Source: Sphingopyxis sp. OPL5
GTDB lineage: Bacteria; Pseudomonadota; Alphaproteobacteria; Sphingomonadales; Sphingomonadaceae
Direction: 5' to 3'
Length of the DNA: 64,000 bases
NCBI RefSeq assembly: GCF_003797775.2
Contig: NZ_CP060725.1
Span: 1-64,000, forward strand
The notes beneath the pieces are model-generated. The model was not told where the DNA came from, ran no database searches, and saw only the letters and a list, made by a program, of their open reading frames with translations. Shown here piece by piece: positions 54,862 to 64,000 of the stretch (its first letter is position 1; every line of letters begins with the position of its first letter). A program made the translations under genes and the position numbers.

Positions 54862-56454
54862 ATGGGCTATCAGGAAGACATGGCGCAGGCAGGCCGCCTC
54901 ATCCGCGATTATGACGGCACCTGGGACGGCATCAGCGGCGAGAGCATCGCCCGCATGCGCGCCCAGAACAAGTTCAAGACCGGCCTCGACGTCGCCCGCT
55001 ACACCGCGCGCATCATGCGCGCCGACATGGCCGCCTATGACGCCGATCCCGCGAACTACACCCAGTCGCTCGGCTGCTGGCACGGCTTCATCGCGCAGCA
55101 GAAGATGATCTCGATCAAGAAGCATTTCGGCACCGTCAAGGGCCGCTACATCTATCTCTCGGGCTGGATGATCGCCGCGCTGCGCAGCGAATTCGGCCCC
55201 CTGCCCGACCAGTCGATGCACGAAAAGACCAGTGTTCCGGCGCTGATCGAGGAAATCTACACCTTCCTGCGTCAGGCCGACGCCCGCGAGCTCGGCGGCC
55301 TGTTCCGCGATCTCGACGCCGCGCGCGCCGAGGGCGACGAGCTCAAGGCGAAGCAGATCCAGGCCGCGATCGACAATCACGAAACGCATGTCGTGCCGAT
55401 CATCGCCGACATCGACGCCGGCTTCGGCAACGCCGAGGCGACCTATCTGCTCGCCAAGAAGATGATCGAGGCCGGCGCCTGCGCGCTCCAGATCGAAAAC
55501 CAGGTCTCGGACGAAAAACAGTGCGGCCATCAGGACGGCAAGGTCACCGTTCCGCACGAGGATTTCATCGCGAAGATCCGCGCCTGCCGCTATGCCTTCA
55601 TGGAACTGGGCGTCGAGGACGGCATCATCGTCACCCGCACCGACAGCCTCGGCGCGGGCCTGACCAAGCAGATCGCCTTCTCGAAGGAAGCCGGCGACCT
55701 TGGCGACCAGTATAACAGCTTCCTCGATTGCGAAGAGGTCACCGGCGCGGGCAATCCCGGCGACGTGCTGATCAACCGCGACGGCAAGCTGATGCGCCCG
55801 AAGCGCCTGCCCTCGAACCTTTACCAGTTCCGCCCCGGAACCGGCGAGGACCGCTGCGTCATGGATTGCATCGCCAGCCTTCAGAACGGCGCCGACCTGC
55901 TGTGGATCGAGACCGAAAAGCCGCATATCGAACAGATCGCGGGCATGGTCGACCGCATCCGCGAAGTCGTCCCCAATGCGAAGCTCGCGTACAATAATTC
56001 GCCGAGCTTCAACTGGACGCTGAACTTCCGCCAGCAGGTGTTCGACGCGTGGGAGAAGGACGGCAAGGACGTCGGCGCCTATGACCGCGCCCGGCTGATG
56101 AGCGTCGATTATGACGGCACCGAACTCGGCGACGAAGCCGACAACCGCATCCGCTCCTTCCAGCGCGATTCGGCGAAGCGGGCGGGTATCTTCCACCACC
56201 TGATCACCCTGCCGACCTATCACACGGCCGCTTTGTCCACGGACAATCTCGCCAAGGAATATTTCGGCGACGAAGCGATGCTGGGTTACGTGAAGGGCGT
56301 CCAGCGCGCCGAAATCCGCCAGGGCATCGCCTGCGTCAAGCACCAGAATATGAGCGGTAGCGACATCGGCGACGACCATAAGGAATATTTCGCCGGCGAA
56401 GCGGCGCTCAAGGCCGCGGGCAAGGACAATACCATGAACCAGTTCGCCGCGTAA
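54862..56454 (+). CDS. aceA: Isocitrate lyase
   Basis: AceA splits isocitrate into succinate and glyoxylate, the first step of the glyoxylate shunt for growth on acetate or fatty acids. The 530-residue protein is of the long Pseudomonas-type: NQVSDEKQCGHQDGKVTVP with the catalytic Cys in KQCGH, IADIDAGFGNAEATYLLA, VTRTDSLGAGLTKQIAF, YNNSPSFNWTLNFRQQVF and IACVKHQNMSGSDIGDDHKE. The ATG at 54862 follows AAAGGACG. A strong terminator lies about 75 nt after the stop. Confidence 0.97.
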   Translation: MGYQEDMAQAGRLIRDYDGTWDGISGESIARMRAQNKFKTGLDVARYTARIMRADMAAYDADPANYTQSLGCWHGFIAQQKMISIKKHFGTVKGRYIYLSGWMIAALRSEFGPLPDQSMHEKTSVPALIEEIYTFLRQADARELGGLFRDLDAARAEGDELKAKQIQAAIDNHETHVVPIIADIDAGFGNAEATYLLAKKMIEAGACALQIENQVSDEKQCGHQDGKVTVPHEDFIAKIRACRYAFMELGVEDGIIVTRTDSLGAGLTKQIAFSKEAGDLGDQYNSFLDCEEVTGAGNPGDVLINRDGKLMRPKRLPSNLYQFRPGTGEDRCVMDCIASLQNGADLLWIETEKPHIEQIAGMVDRIREVVPNAKLAYNNSPSFNWTLNFRQQVFDAWEKDGKDVGAYDRARLMSVDYDGTELGDEADNRIRSFQRDSAKRAGIFHHLITLPTYHTAALSTDNLAKEYFGDEAMLGYVKGVQRAEIRQGIACVKHQNMSGSDIGDDHKEYFAGEAALKAAGKDNTMNQFAA

Positions 56455-56528
56455 ATCGCGTCACCAGTTCGGCGCGGGGCGTTCCCCGGCCCGCGCCCAC
56501 CGAGCTTTCCTGGGGAGGAAAGCCTGTC

Positions 56529-56568
56529 CGTCGGAAGCCTCCGGGCTTCCGGCGGGCATTTTTTTTGG
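56529..56568 (+). terminator. Rho-independent terminator after aceA
   Basis: A 12-bp stem (CCGTCGGAAGCC/GGCTTCCGGCGG with one G-U pair, 56529-56540 and 56545-56556) closes a TCCG tetraloop and is followed by a run of eight T at 56560-56567. It ends the aceA transcript and separates it from the TonB-receptor operon. Confidence 0.9.
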
Positions 56569-56712
56569 GGCGGGGCAGACTCCCTCCTTCAATGCGTGCG
56601 TTGCCAAACTTTCTGACGGACCAATGCGCGGCGCAATAGCGGCGGATACCCGAGTCCGGCCACGGCGGACCACGTCTGACTGCGAGCGACAGGGCAGCGC
56701 GTGGCCATAATA

Positions 56713-56724
56713 TAGTCTTGACTA
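56713..56724. promoter_or_regulatory. Palindrome upstream of TonB receptor operon
   Basis: TAGTC-TT-GACTA is a perfect 12-bp dyad 44 bp before the receptor start and overlaps a TTGACT that could be a -35 box. It may be the operator of the receptor operon. The other bases of the 313-bp gap after aceA hold the terminator and no clear further feature. Confidence 0.45.
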
Positions 56725-56767
56725 TTAGATAGCGATAGATACCCATTGTTGAAAATGGGAGGCCGAC

Positions 56768-59203
56768 ATGATGACGACAAGCAGGCTTGCATGGCTCGCA
56801 GCGACCGTGGCGATCGGCGTGGCGCCAACGGTGACGATGGCACAGGACAGCAGCGCTTCGCCGGCGACCGATTCAGGCAGCGACGCCGGACGGGTATCGG
56901 AGATCGTCGTCACCGCGCAGCGGCGCGAACAGTCGTTGCAGGAAGTGCCCATCAGCGTCACCGCCTTTAACACCGCCGGCCTGGAGGCGCTCAATGCCCA
57001 GTCGATCGGCGATCTCGACACCTTCACCCCCGGACTGACGATCAACGACACGTCGGTGACGCAGCCGAGCTATACGATCCGCGGCGTCGCGACCGACGAT
57101 TTTGGCATCGGCACCGATCCGTCGGTCGGCATCTTCATCGATGGCATTTATTCGGGCAGGTCGGGCGCCTCGCTGATCTTTTTCAACGACATCGACCGCG
57201 TCGAAATCCTGAAAGGGCCGCAGGGCACCTTGTTCGGACGTAACACCTCGGCCGGCGCTATCTCGATCATCACCAAAAAGCCCGTCGATGAATTCGGGGG
57301 TTCGGCGACGCTGCAATATGGCAATTTCGACACCGTCCGCGCCGACGCCACCGTCAATATCCCACTGACCGACACGCTCTATTTTCGCGCCAACGGAGTC
57401 GTCAATCATCGCAACGGCTATTTGAAGGACGCGGTGACCGGCGAGGACCGCGAGCGCGAGAACAATGTGTCGGCGCGTGCGGCGCTGCGCTGGGCGCCGA
57501 ATGCCGACACCGACTTCATCCTGACCTACGATCATGATGATACCGACAAGGACGGCCCGGCGTCGGTCGGAATCAGCAATTTCGCGCTGAGCCGCAGTCC
57601 CTTCGGCCCGTTCACCAACGACGTCATCGACGACAGGGAAACGCGGATACTGAACGCGGTATCGTTGACCGCGACGCATAATGCCGGGCCGCTGACCGTC
57701 ACCAGCATCAGTTCGTTCAAGAAGTTCGAGACGCACAATCGCGAGGACGAGGATGGCACCGGCGACCCGACGCGCTATCTCGACACGGAGAATATCGAGA
57801 AGAACAAGAGCTTCTATCAGGAACTGCGGCTCGGATACGACGACGGCCCGCTGAACGCGATCGCGGGGGTCAGCTATTTTCACGAGCGTGGGCGTCAGAC
57901 GAGCGCGGTGACGCTGCTCAGCGATTCGGCGGACCGGCTGCTTGGGGAACTCGCAGGCTTCCCGATCTTCACCATCCTCGACAGCGTCGGGCTTCCCGTA
58001 TTCGGCGAGCAGATGCGCGAGGACATGAACAACCGCGTCGCGAACAACAGCTTCGCCGCCTTTGCCGACGCGACGTTCGAAGTGACCCCGCGCCTGAAGC
58101 TGACTGCGGGCATTCGCTACACCCGCGATAAAAAGGACTTCACCTGGCTCAACGGCGGATTCGACGGCCATGGCCTCGAGACGACGACCGCTCCGGGCGC
58201 GCTGTACAACGCGATCCTTGGCGTCCCTGCCTTTCCCGACGATGCCCAGATCAGCGTTGCCGATTTCTATCGCGCGACGGTTGGCCCCAACGGGTTGATT
58301 TTCGATGAGGGCGCGCTCGAAGGCGTGCCTTTCACCCGACGCGCGAAATTCAGCGACGTCAGCCCGCGCTTTGTCGTCCAATATGACGCGACCGACAATG
58401 TCCATCTCTATGCGTCGGCCTCGCGCGGGTACAAGGCAGGCGGATTCAATTCGGTCCAGATCAACTCCTTCTTCTCGCCCGAAAATGTCTGGAATTTTGA
58501 AGGCGGCTTCAAATCGGAGTTGTTCGATCGCCGCGTGCGCTTCAACGCCTCGGCCTATTATTTCAAATACCGCAATCGCCAGTCGATCAGCCTCGAACCC
58601 AGCACCAATCCCGCCTGTCAGATATCACCGCCACCGGCAGGCACCGTGTGCCTGCCGCAATATCTCACCCGCTCGGGGGATTCGCGCGCCTATGGCATCG
58701 ATCTCGATGCCCAGTTCGTCGTGTCGGACGATTTCTCGATCTCGGCGACGGCAGGCTATATCGACAGTAAATGGTCGTCGCGGGTCGAACAGGGCATCGA
58801 CATTTCGGGGCAGCCGACGGGCGAACCGAGCTTCCGCGGCATATTGGGCGCCCATTATCTGCACGACACGGGCAGCGGCGCGCTGTTCGCCGATGTCAGC
58901 TACAGCTACACCACGCATCAGCGGATCAACGACGCGGTGCGCTTCACAGATGCCGCGATCGCCCCCTTCGTCGATTTTTCGCAGCTTGGCCGGCTCCGTT
59001 CGGCGCGCAATATCGTGAACGCCAAGATCGGTTATCGCTTTGGCGAAGACCATCGCTTCTCGATCGCGGCCTATGCGGAAAACCTGCTCAACAAGAAATA
59101 TCTGCGGACGCTCAACACGATTTCGGCCGATGTGTTCCAGACGCCGTATGTGCGCCGCGACCGACCCGCTTTCTATGGGGTCGAGCTTGGCTTCAAATTC
59201 TGA
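56768..59203 (+). CDS. TonB-dependent receptor
   Basis: The 811-residue outer-membrane receptor has a signal peptide (ending VTMAQD), a TonB box (SEIVVTAQRREQSLQEVPIS), a plug (DPSVGIFIDGIYSGRSG, VEILKGPQGTLFGRNTSAGAI) and a barrel ending in aromatic GFKF. The plug is of the common sphingomonad class, which takes up diverse organic molecules rather than siderophores only. It heads an operon with a flavin oxidase, a PLP enzyme, an MFS transporter and a glycoside hydrolase, suggesting uptake of an organic substrate. Confidence 0.92.
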   Translation: MMTTSRLAWLAATVAIGVAPTVTMAQDSSASPATDSGSDAGRVSEIVVTAQRREQSLQEVPISVTAFNTAGLEALNAQSIGDLDTFTPGLTINDTSVTQPSYTIRGVATDDFGIGTDPSVGIFIDGIYSGRSGASLIFFNDIDRVEILKGPQGTLFGRNTSAGAISIITKKPVDEFGGSATLQYGNFDTVRADATVNIPLTDTLYFRANGVVNHRNGYLKDAVTGEDRERENNVSARAALRWAPNADTDFILTYDHDDTDKDGPASVGISNFALSRSPFGPFTNDVIDDRETRILNAVSLTATHNAGPLTVTSISSFKKFETHNREDEDGTGDPTRYLDTENIEKNKSFYQELRLGYDDGPLNAIAGVSYFHERGRQTSAVTLLSDSADRLLGELAGFPIFTILDSVGLPVFGEQMREDMNNRVANNSFAAFADATFEVTPRLKLTAGIRYTRDKKDFTWLNGGFDGHGLETTTAPGALYNAILGVPAFPDDAQISVADFYRATVGPNGLIFDEGALEGVPFTRRAKFSDVSPRFVVQYDATDNVHLYASASRGYKAGGFNSVQINSFFSPENVWNFEGGFKSELFDRRVRFNASAYYFKYRNRQSISLEPSTNPACQISPPPAGTVCLPQYLTRSGDSRAYGIDLDAQFVVSDDFSISATAGYIDSKWSSRVEQGIDISGQPTGEPSFRGILGAHYLHDTGSGALFADVSYSYTTHQRINDAVRFTDAAIAPFVDFSQLGRLRSARNIVNAKIGYRFGEDHRFSIAAYAENLLNKKYLRTLNTISADVFQTPYVRRDRPAFYGVELGFKF

Positions 59204-59227
59204 CGATCAACGGGCGGGACAGAATAG

Positions 59228-60481
59228 ATGAGCTGGTCAAACTGGTCGGGCAGCGTCAGTGCGACGGGGGCAGTGCTGCGTCCGCGCACCGAGGTCGAAC
59301 TCGGTGCCGGGGTTCGCGATGCCCGCGCGGTGCGCGCGACGGGTGCGGGGCACAGCTTCATGCCGCTGTGCGCATCCGACGGGCTGATCGTCTGCCTCGA
59401 GGATATGGCGGGGGTGATGACGATCGCGCCCGACCGCAAGACCGCGCGCATTCCGGCGGGATGGAGCATCAAGCGGCTGACGGCCGCACTCGCCGACGAA
59501 GGCCTCGCGCTCGCCAATCAGGGCGACGTGAACCCGCAGAGCCTTGCCGGTGCGATGGCGACGGGAACGCACGGGACCGGTCTCGATCTCGGCAATCTCG
59601 CAACCTTCGCGCGTGGTTTTCGGCTGATCGGCGCCGACGGCGAGGCCCGATGGTGCGACGCGCAGACCAATCGCGAACTGTTCGAGGCGCAGCGCCTGTC
59701 GCTGGGACTGTTCGGGATCGCGACCGAAATCGAATGCGATATCGTTCCGGCCTATTATCTTGCCGAGCGGGTCCGGAAGATGCGCTGGGATGAAGCGCGC
59801 GAACGCTTCGATACGCTGACCGGTGAACATCGCCACGTCGAATTCTGGTTCTTTCCCCACGCCGATCACGTCATCCTGAAGACCCTGTCGCTGATCGACC
59901 CCTGCGAGGCGCCACCGAGCACGAGCGACATCGACGAGGCGCCCTTTCGCCGCGTGCTGGGGATCGGCGCGAAGCTGCCTTTTCTGATTCCCAGCCTGCA
60001 GCGGATGATGATGAAGACGGGCTTCGAGGGTGGCCGGCGCGGTCCCGCGCATGCGATTTTTCCGTCCGATCGGACGATCCGCTTCGAAGAGATGGAATAT
60101 GAGATGCCGCACGCGGTCGGCCTCGAAGCCTTGTCCGCGGTCGTCGACTGGATCCGCAAGAAACGCCTGCCGGTGTCCTTCCCGTTCGAATATCGCACCG
60201 TCGCCGGCGACGATATCTGGATGAGCCCGATGAACCGGGGACCCGTCGCCGCAATCTCGATGCACCAATATGCGCTGATGCCTTGGCAAAGCCTGTTCGC
60301 CGATGCCGAGGCGATTTTCCGCGACCATGGCGGGCGACCGCACTGGGCAAAGCGCCACACGCTGTCGCGCGCCGATGTCGATACGCTCTATCCGATGGCC
60401 GAACGCTATCGCGAAGTGCGCCGCGCCGTCGATCCCGACGGCAAATTCCTCAATGCCCATATGGCGGAGCTGTTCAGCTGA
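59228..60481 (+). CDS. FAD-linked oxidase of the alditol/aldonolactone oxidase type
   Basis: The 417-residue protein has an FAD-binding (VAO/PCMH) domain with ATGAGHSFMPLCASD, where His is the covalent FAD attachment in this family, GDVNPQSLAGAMATGTHGTG and a C-terminal ALO domain with HFW-like ISMHQY and VDPDGKFLNAH. Known members oxidise alditols, L-gulonolactone or D-arabinonolactone using O2. The substrate is unknown. It begins 24 nt after the receptor stop and its stop overlaps the next start (TGATG). Confidence 0.92.
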   Translation: MSWSNWSGSVSATGAVLRPRTEVELGAGVRDARAVRATGAGHSFMPLCASDGLIVCLEDMAGVMTIAPDRKTARIPAGWSIKRLTAALADEGLALANQGDVNPQSLAGAMATGTHGTGLDLGNLATFARGFRLIGADGEARWCDAQTNRELFEAQRLSLGLFGIATEIECDIVPAYYLAERVRKMRWDEARERFDTLTGEHRHVEFWFFPHADHVILKTLSLIDPCEAPPSTSDIDEAPFRRVLGIGAKLPFLIPSLQRMMMKTGFEGGRRGPAHAIFPSDRTIRFEEMEYEMPHAVGLEALSAVVDWIRKKRLPVSFPFEYRTVAGDDIWMSPMNRGPVAAISMHQYALMPWQSLFADAEAIFRDHGGRPHWAKRHTLSRADVDTLYPMAERYREVRRAVDPDGKFLNAHMAELFS

Positions 60482-61623
60482 TGGACGATATCGAACTTCA
60501 TGGCGCCCTGATCGGCCAACAGGGCTCGCGCGCCGCACTCAACACGCCGGTGCTGGTCCTCGATCTCGATATTCTCGACCGCAACATCGCCGCGATGGCG
60601 GCACTGGCGAAAGCCCATGGCGTGACGCTGCGCCCGCACGCCAAGACACACAAGAGCGTCGACATCGCCAGGCGCCAGCTCGCGGCGGGCGCGGTCGGAC
60701 TGTGCTGCGCCAAAATCGGCGAGGCCGAGGTGCTCGCCGACAGCGAGATCACCGGACTGCTGATCACGTCGCCGGTCAGCGCCCCCGCCGCGATCGTGCG
60801 GCTGGCATCGCTCGCGAAAAGGAGCGCCGGCCTCATCGCGACCGTCGACAACCCCGCCGTCGTCGCACGGATCGCGCGGGCGCTGACCGACGCGGACGCA
60901 TCTCTCGACGTGATGATCGACATCGATCCGGGCATTCGCCGCACCGGCGTCGCCTCGCCCGAAGCCGCGGTCGAACTGGCTGAGGCGATTGCCGCCGCCG
61001 GGAATCTCCGCCTGCGCGGGGTGCAATATTATTGCGGGATGCAGCAGCATGTCGAGGATTATGCCGAACGCCGCGCCGCGATCGTCGAGCGCACCGATTA
61101 CCTCCAAAGCGTGATCGCCGCACTGACCGAGGCGGGCCACGCGCCCGAAATCGTCAGCGGATCGGGCACCGGTACGCACCGCATCGACCTCGATCTCGGG
61201 GTCTTCACGGAATTGCAGACCGGTTCCTATGCGCTGATGGACAAGCAATATCTCGACTGCGATCTGACCGGCGATGCGACAATCCCCTTCGCGCCGTCGC
61301 TCGGGGTCGATGCCCGCGTCGTCAGCGCCAATCACGACGCGCTGGTGACGATCGACGCCGGGTTCAAATCGCTGTCGACCGACGGTGGGGTTGCGGTGGT
61401 GACACGCGGCGCGCCGGCCGAGACGATGTTCGTTTTCATGGGCGACGAACATGCCGCGCTGATCGGCCCCGACATCGGGTCGCGCCTTCGGCCCGGCGAC
61501 CCTGTGAGCCTGACGGTGCCGCACTGCGACCCGACGGTGAACCTCTATGATCATTATCATGTCGTGCAAGGCGACACGCTCGTCGCGATCTGGCCGGTAA
61601 GCGCACGCGGCCGCGCGCGTTGA
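60481..61623 (+). CDS. DSD1-type PLP-dependent enzyme (D-threonine aldolase/D-serine dehydratase-like)
   Basis: The 380-residue protein has the alanine-racemase-type barrel with the PLP lysine in TLRPHAKTHKSVDIAR near residue 55 and a C-terminal beta domain (VVTIDAGFKSLSTDGG, PHCDPTVNLYDHYHVV). The HCDPTVN segment near the end contains the metal ligands His and Cys typical of DSD1/D-threonine aldolases, which act on beta-hydroxy D-amino acids. It is coupled to the oxidase gene (1-nt overlap) and to the MFS gene (TTGA overlap), so all three should serve one pathway. Confidence 0.92.
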   Translation: MDDIELHGALIGQQGSRAALNTPVLVLDLDILDRNIAAMAALAKAHGVTLRPHAKTHKSVDIARRQLAAGAVGLCCAKIGEAEVLADSEITGLLITSPVSAPAAIVRLASLAKRSAGLIATVDNPAVVARIARALTDADASLDVMIDIDPGIRRTGVASPEAAVELAEAIAAAGNLRLRGVQYYCGMQQHVEDYAERRAAIVERTDYLQSVIAALTEAGHAPEIVSGSGTGTHRIDLDLGVFTELQTGSYALMDKQYLDCDLTGDATIPFAPSLGVDARVVSANHDALVTIDAGFKSLSTDGGVAVVTRGAPAETMFVFMGDEHAALIGPDIGSRLRPGDPVSLTVPHCDPTVNLYDHYHVVQGDTLVAIWPVSARGRAR

Positions 61624-62771
61624 CCGCGCCGGCCGCCTTCACCGCCCGCCAGACCGCCGCGGTGATGGTCGTCGGCGTCATCGGGGTGCTGATCCCGGGA
61701 CTACAGCCGCAATTGCTGGGCGCGCTGCTCGCCGAAGCCAAGCTATCGACGAATGCGCTCGGCCTGCTGGCGACGGCGGAATTGCTCGCGATGGGGATCG
61801 CCGCTGGAACCGCCGGATTACTGCTCTCGGTCGGTCGGCTGCGCCTGATTGCCGCGGCTGCCCTGATGGCGACAGCCGCCCTCGACCTTGGCACGCCTTT
61901 TGTGTCGGGCGGTGGATTGTTCGCTGCTCGCATCGCCGCAGGCCTTGCCGAAGGGGTGCTGATTTGGATCGCCATCGGCCTGATCGTCCGCGCGCGCCGA
62001 CCCGAGCGCTGGTCGGGCATCTATCTGGCACTGCAGACGGTCGCGCAACTCGCGCTCGCGACGGCGATGGGTCTGGCGGTCATCCCGCGGTTCGGATCGG
62101 CCGGGGGCTTCACCCTGCTTGCGCTGGTAACGGCGCTCGGCCTTGCCGCGCTGCCATTGCTTCCGCGCGCCTATGCCGATCTCGATCATGGCGATGCGGC
62201 GGGATCCGCCCTGCCCGCGCGCGGCATCATCGCGCTCGCCGGGGTGACGCTCTATCTCGCGTTCATCGTCTCGGTGTGGGTCTATATCGAGCCGCTCGGG
62301 CTGCAACGTGGCATCGATGCCGCCACCGTCCGGCTGGTCGCGCCGCTGTCGCTGGCGATGCAGGTGGCGGGCGCCGCTGTGGCGGCGATGCTGGCCGGGC
62401 GCCTGCCCGCGCGCGCGGTCGTCAGCGCCATTGCGATGGCCAACCTCGTCCTGCTGGCAGTCATGGCCGCCCCGCCGTCGGCTTCCGCCTTTGTGATCGC
62501 CACCGCGCTGTTCGGCTTTCTCTGGCTGTTCGCGATGCCGTTTCAGGTCCCGATCCTGATCGCGGCCGACCCCAGCCGCCGCGCCGCGATGCTGATCGGC
62601 GGTGCACAATTGATCGGGTCGAGCCTCGGGCCGTTCATCGCGGCGTTTCTCGTCAGCGACCGCGACGTCGGGCCCGTGCTCTGGTTCGGTGCGGCCTGCG
62701 CCGCGGCAGGTACCATCGCATTGGTCGGTGCGCGGGTGGGCCGATCGGCGGCCGCCCCGCGGCCGGCGTGA
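61620..62771 (+). CDS. MFS transporter
   Basis: The 383-residue protein has about 12 hydrophobic helices, short loops and the basic RARRPERWSG between helices, fitting the small MFS drug/sugar transporter type. The TTG start overlaps the stop of the DSD1-type gene. It probably moves the substrate or a product across the inner membrane after the TonB receptor has brought it into the periplasm. The exact substrate is unknown. Confidence 0.9.
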   Translation: MTAPAAFTARQTAAVMVVGVIGVLIPGLQPQLLGALLAEAKLSTNALGLLATAELLAMGIAAGTAGLLLSVGRLRLIAAAALMATAALDLGTPFVSGGGLFAARIAAGLAEGVLIWIAIGLIVRARRPERWSGIYLALQTVAQLALATAMGLAVIPRFGSAGGFTLLALVTALGLAALPLLPRAYADLDHGDAAGSALPARGIIALAGVTLYLAFIVSVWVYIEPLGLQRGIDAATVRLVAPLSLAMQVAGAAVAAMLAGRLPARAVVSAIAMANLVLLAVMAAPPSASAFVIATALFGFLWLFAMPFQVPILIAADPSRRAAMLIGGAQLIGSSLGPFIAAFLVSDRDVGPVLWFGAACAAAGTIALVGARVGRSAAAPRPA

Positions 62772-62840
62772 TGGCGGATCGCGGGATATGACTTTTTCGC
62801 GATTTTCCTTGCCGACATGGACTGTTAGAGAGGTCGAGAC

Positions 62841-64000
62841 ATGCTTTCACGTCGTCATTTGATCGCCGCCGGCATTGTATCGGCTGGACTGGGATCGAGT
62901 GCGACCGCGCGCAAACTGGCTCAGCTGGACAATGTGTTGGCGCCCTTCCCCGCGAATTTCGCCTTCGGCGCCGCGACCTCGGCCTATCAGATCGAAGGGG
63001 CGGTCGATGAGGATGGCCGCGGCGCATCGTCATGGGATCGTTTCTGCGCCGAACCAGGACGCGTGAAAGGTGGCGCCAGCGGTGCGGTCGCCGACGACCA
63101 TTATCATCGTTTCGGCGACGATGTGGCGTTGATGAAAGCGCTCGGGCTGACCCACTACCGCTTTTCGATCGCCTGGCCGCGGATCGTACCGACGGGGTCG
63201 GGCGCCTCCAATCCCAAAGGGCTCGATTTCTACGACCGGCTGATCGATGCCTTGCTCGCCGCGGGAATCAAGCCCGTCGCGACCTTGTTCCATTGGGACA
63301 CCCCGGCGGCGCTCGAGGATGCGGGGGGCTGGATGGTCCGCGATACCGCGCTCCGCTTTGCCGATTATGCCGCGCTGGTTGGAGAACGATACGCCGACCG
63401 CGTCGCGATGTGGATGCCGCTCAACGAACCGCTATCGCTCACGTCGATGGGATATATGCTGGGCCTCCACGCCCCCGGCAAGCAGCTGGGCATGGCCGCG
63501 TTGGCGGCGGCGCACCATCAGCTACTGGCCCATGGCCTGGGCGTCGGCGCGCTGCGCGCTGCCGGGGCGAGCGCGATCGGAATCGCCAACGTCCACGCTC
63601 CCACATGGCCTGCCAGCGCGGCATCCGCAGACGTGGACGCGGCGAAAATATACGACGATCTGGTCAACTGGACCTTCGCCGACCCCCTGTTGGCCGGCAC
63701 CTATCCGGCAGGCGTGGCGGAGTTGATGCCGGTGCAAGCGGACGATCTGAAGATCATCGCGGCGCCGCTCGACTGGTACGGCGTAAATTATTACAATCCG
63801 ACCCGCGTCGGCGCTCCCGACGGACGCGCCGCGATTATCGATGGTGCAGCCATAGCGGCGCAACCGCTCTTTTCGATTCAGGACATCGCAGGCTATCCCC
63901 AAACCGACTTCGGATGGCCGGTCATTCCCGCCGGGCTGGAAGAAATTCTCACGCAATTGCAGGCCCGCTACGGCGCGAAATTGCCGCCGATCTACATCAC
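62841..64000 (+). CDS. Glycoside hydrolase family 1 (beta-glucosidase-like), 3' end cut by window
   Basis: At least 386 residues are present and the frame is open to the window end. The protein has an RR signal (LSRRHLIAAGIVSAGLGSSATA, Tat-like) and the GH1 barrel: FAFGAATSAYQIEGA, YRFSIAWPRI, ATLFHWDTPAALED, MPLNEPLSLTSMGY with the acid/base Glu of NEP, and DWYGVNYYNPTRVG. The nucleophile segment (usually TENG) would lie past the end. It probably cleaves a beta-glucoside in the periplasm. The ATG follows AGAGAGGTCGAGAC. It lies 69 nt after the MFS gene. Confidence 0.9.
   Translation, partial: MLSRRHLIAAGIVSAGLGSSATARKLAQLDNVLAPFPANFAFGAATSAYQIEGAVDEDGRGASSWDRFCAEPGRVKGGASGAVADDHYHRFGDDVALMKALGLTHYRFSIAWPRIVPTGSGASNPKGLDFYDRLIDALLAAGIKPVATLFHWDTPAALEDAGGWMVRDTALRFADYAALVGERYADRVAMWMPLNEPLSLTSMGYMLGLHAPGKQLGMAALAAAHHQLLAHGLGVGALRAAGASAIGIANVHAPTWPASAASADVDAAKIYDDLVNWTFADPLLAGTYPAGVAELMPVQADDLKIIAAPLDWYGVNYYNPTRVGAPDGRAAIIDGAAIAAQPLFSIQDIAGYPQTDFGWPVIPAGLEEILTQLQARYGAKLPPIYI

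Overview
The window is gene-dense, GC-rich DNA with no rRNA, tRNA, CRISPR array, transposase or phage gene that I can see. It looks like chromosome of an alphaproteobacterium of the Sphingomonadales, most likely Sphingopyxis or a close relative. The evidence is a CcrM-type GANTC methyltransferase, a three-subunit transhydrogenase next to a tiny aa3-oxidase subunit IV, a PrsT/PrsR/PrsK exosortase-EPS regulatory set, many TonB-dependent receptors and sphingomonad-style intergenic palindromes. The genus is inference.

Layout. 1-6.5 kb, minus strand: a racemase-like gene and a transhydrogenase locus (pntAA ... pntAB-pntB) split by two fasciclin genes, a frameshifted exported protein and a strong terminator. 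6.7-8.1 kb: a sigma54-activator-like response regulator with degenerate key motifs. 8.1-17.1 kb, minus strand: a membrane protein, folP, ccrM behind nine clustered GANTC sites, a DUF2804 protein, an SDR, rnhB, a thiD-glyoxalase fusion carrying a palindromic repeat, DUF1272 and glmM. 17.2-23.7 kb: a symporter, an aldo/keto reductase, a large STAND-like ATPase, DUF1003 and NnrU. 23.8-28.1 kb: a peptide transporter with two exported amidohydrolases. 28.2-36.1 kb: nitroreductase, a GntR regulator and the PrsT-PrsR-PrsK-glycosyltransferase operon. 36.3-40 kb: manC, an AraC regulator and an exported DUF885 peptidase-like protein.

40.0-42.4 kb holds an RNA-repair and ribosome-rescue operon: an uncharacterised 162-residue protein, RtcB2 and PrfH, each overlapping the next by 4 nt, behind a near-perfect sigma54 promoter core. 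42.4-48.7 kb: a two-component system, a Fur box, a CirA-like catecholate receptor and an MFS transporter. 48.7-50 kb: an HD-GYP protein. 50.2-53.3 kb: a translationally coupled operon of a membrane protein, an SMC/ABC-type ATPase and an MntP-like membrane protein that I do not recognise as a described system. 53.3-56.5 kb: a RamB/ScfR-type regulator divergent from isocitrate lyase. 56.7-64 kb: a TonB receptor, a flavin oxidase, a DSD1-type PLP enzyme, an MFS transporter and a glycoside hydrolase 1 that runs off the end; this looks like uptake and catabolism of an unknown glycosylated substrate.

The two most promising leads for undescribed biology are the uncharacterised first gene of the RtcB2-PrfH operon and the membrane-ATPase-membrane operon at 50.2-53.3 kb. 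Many neighbouring genes share stop/start bases, so most functional units here are probably cotranscribed.
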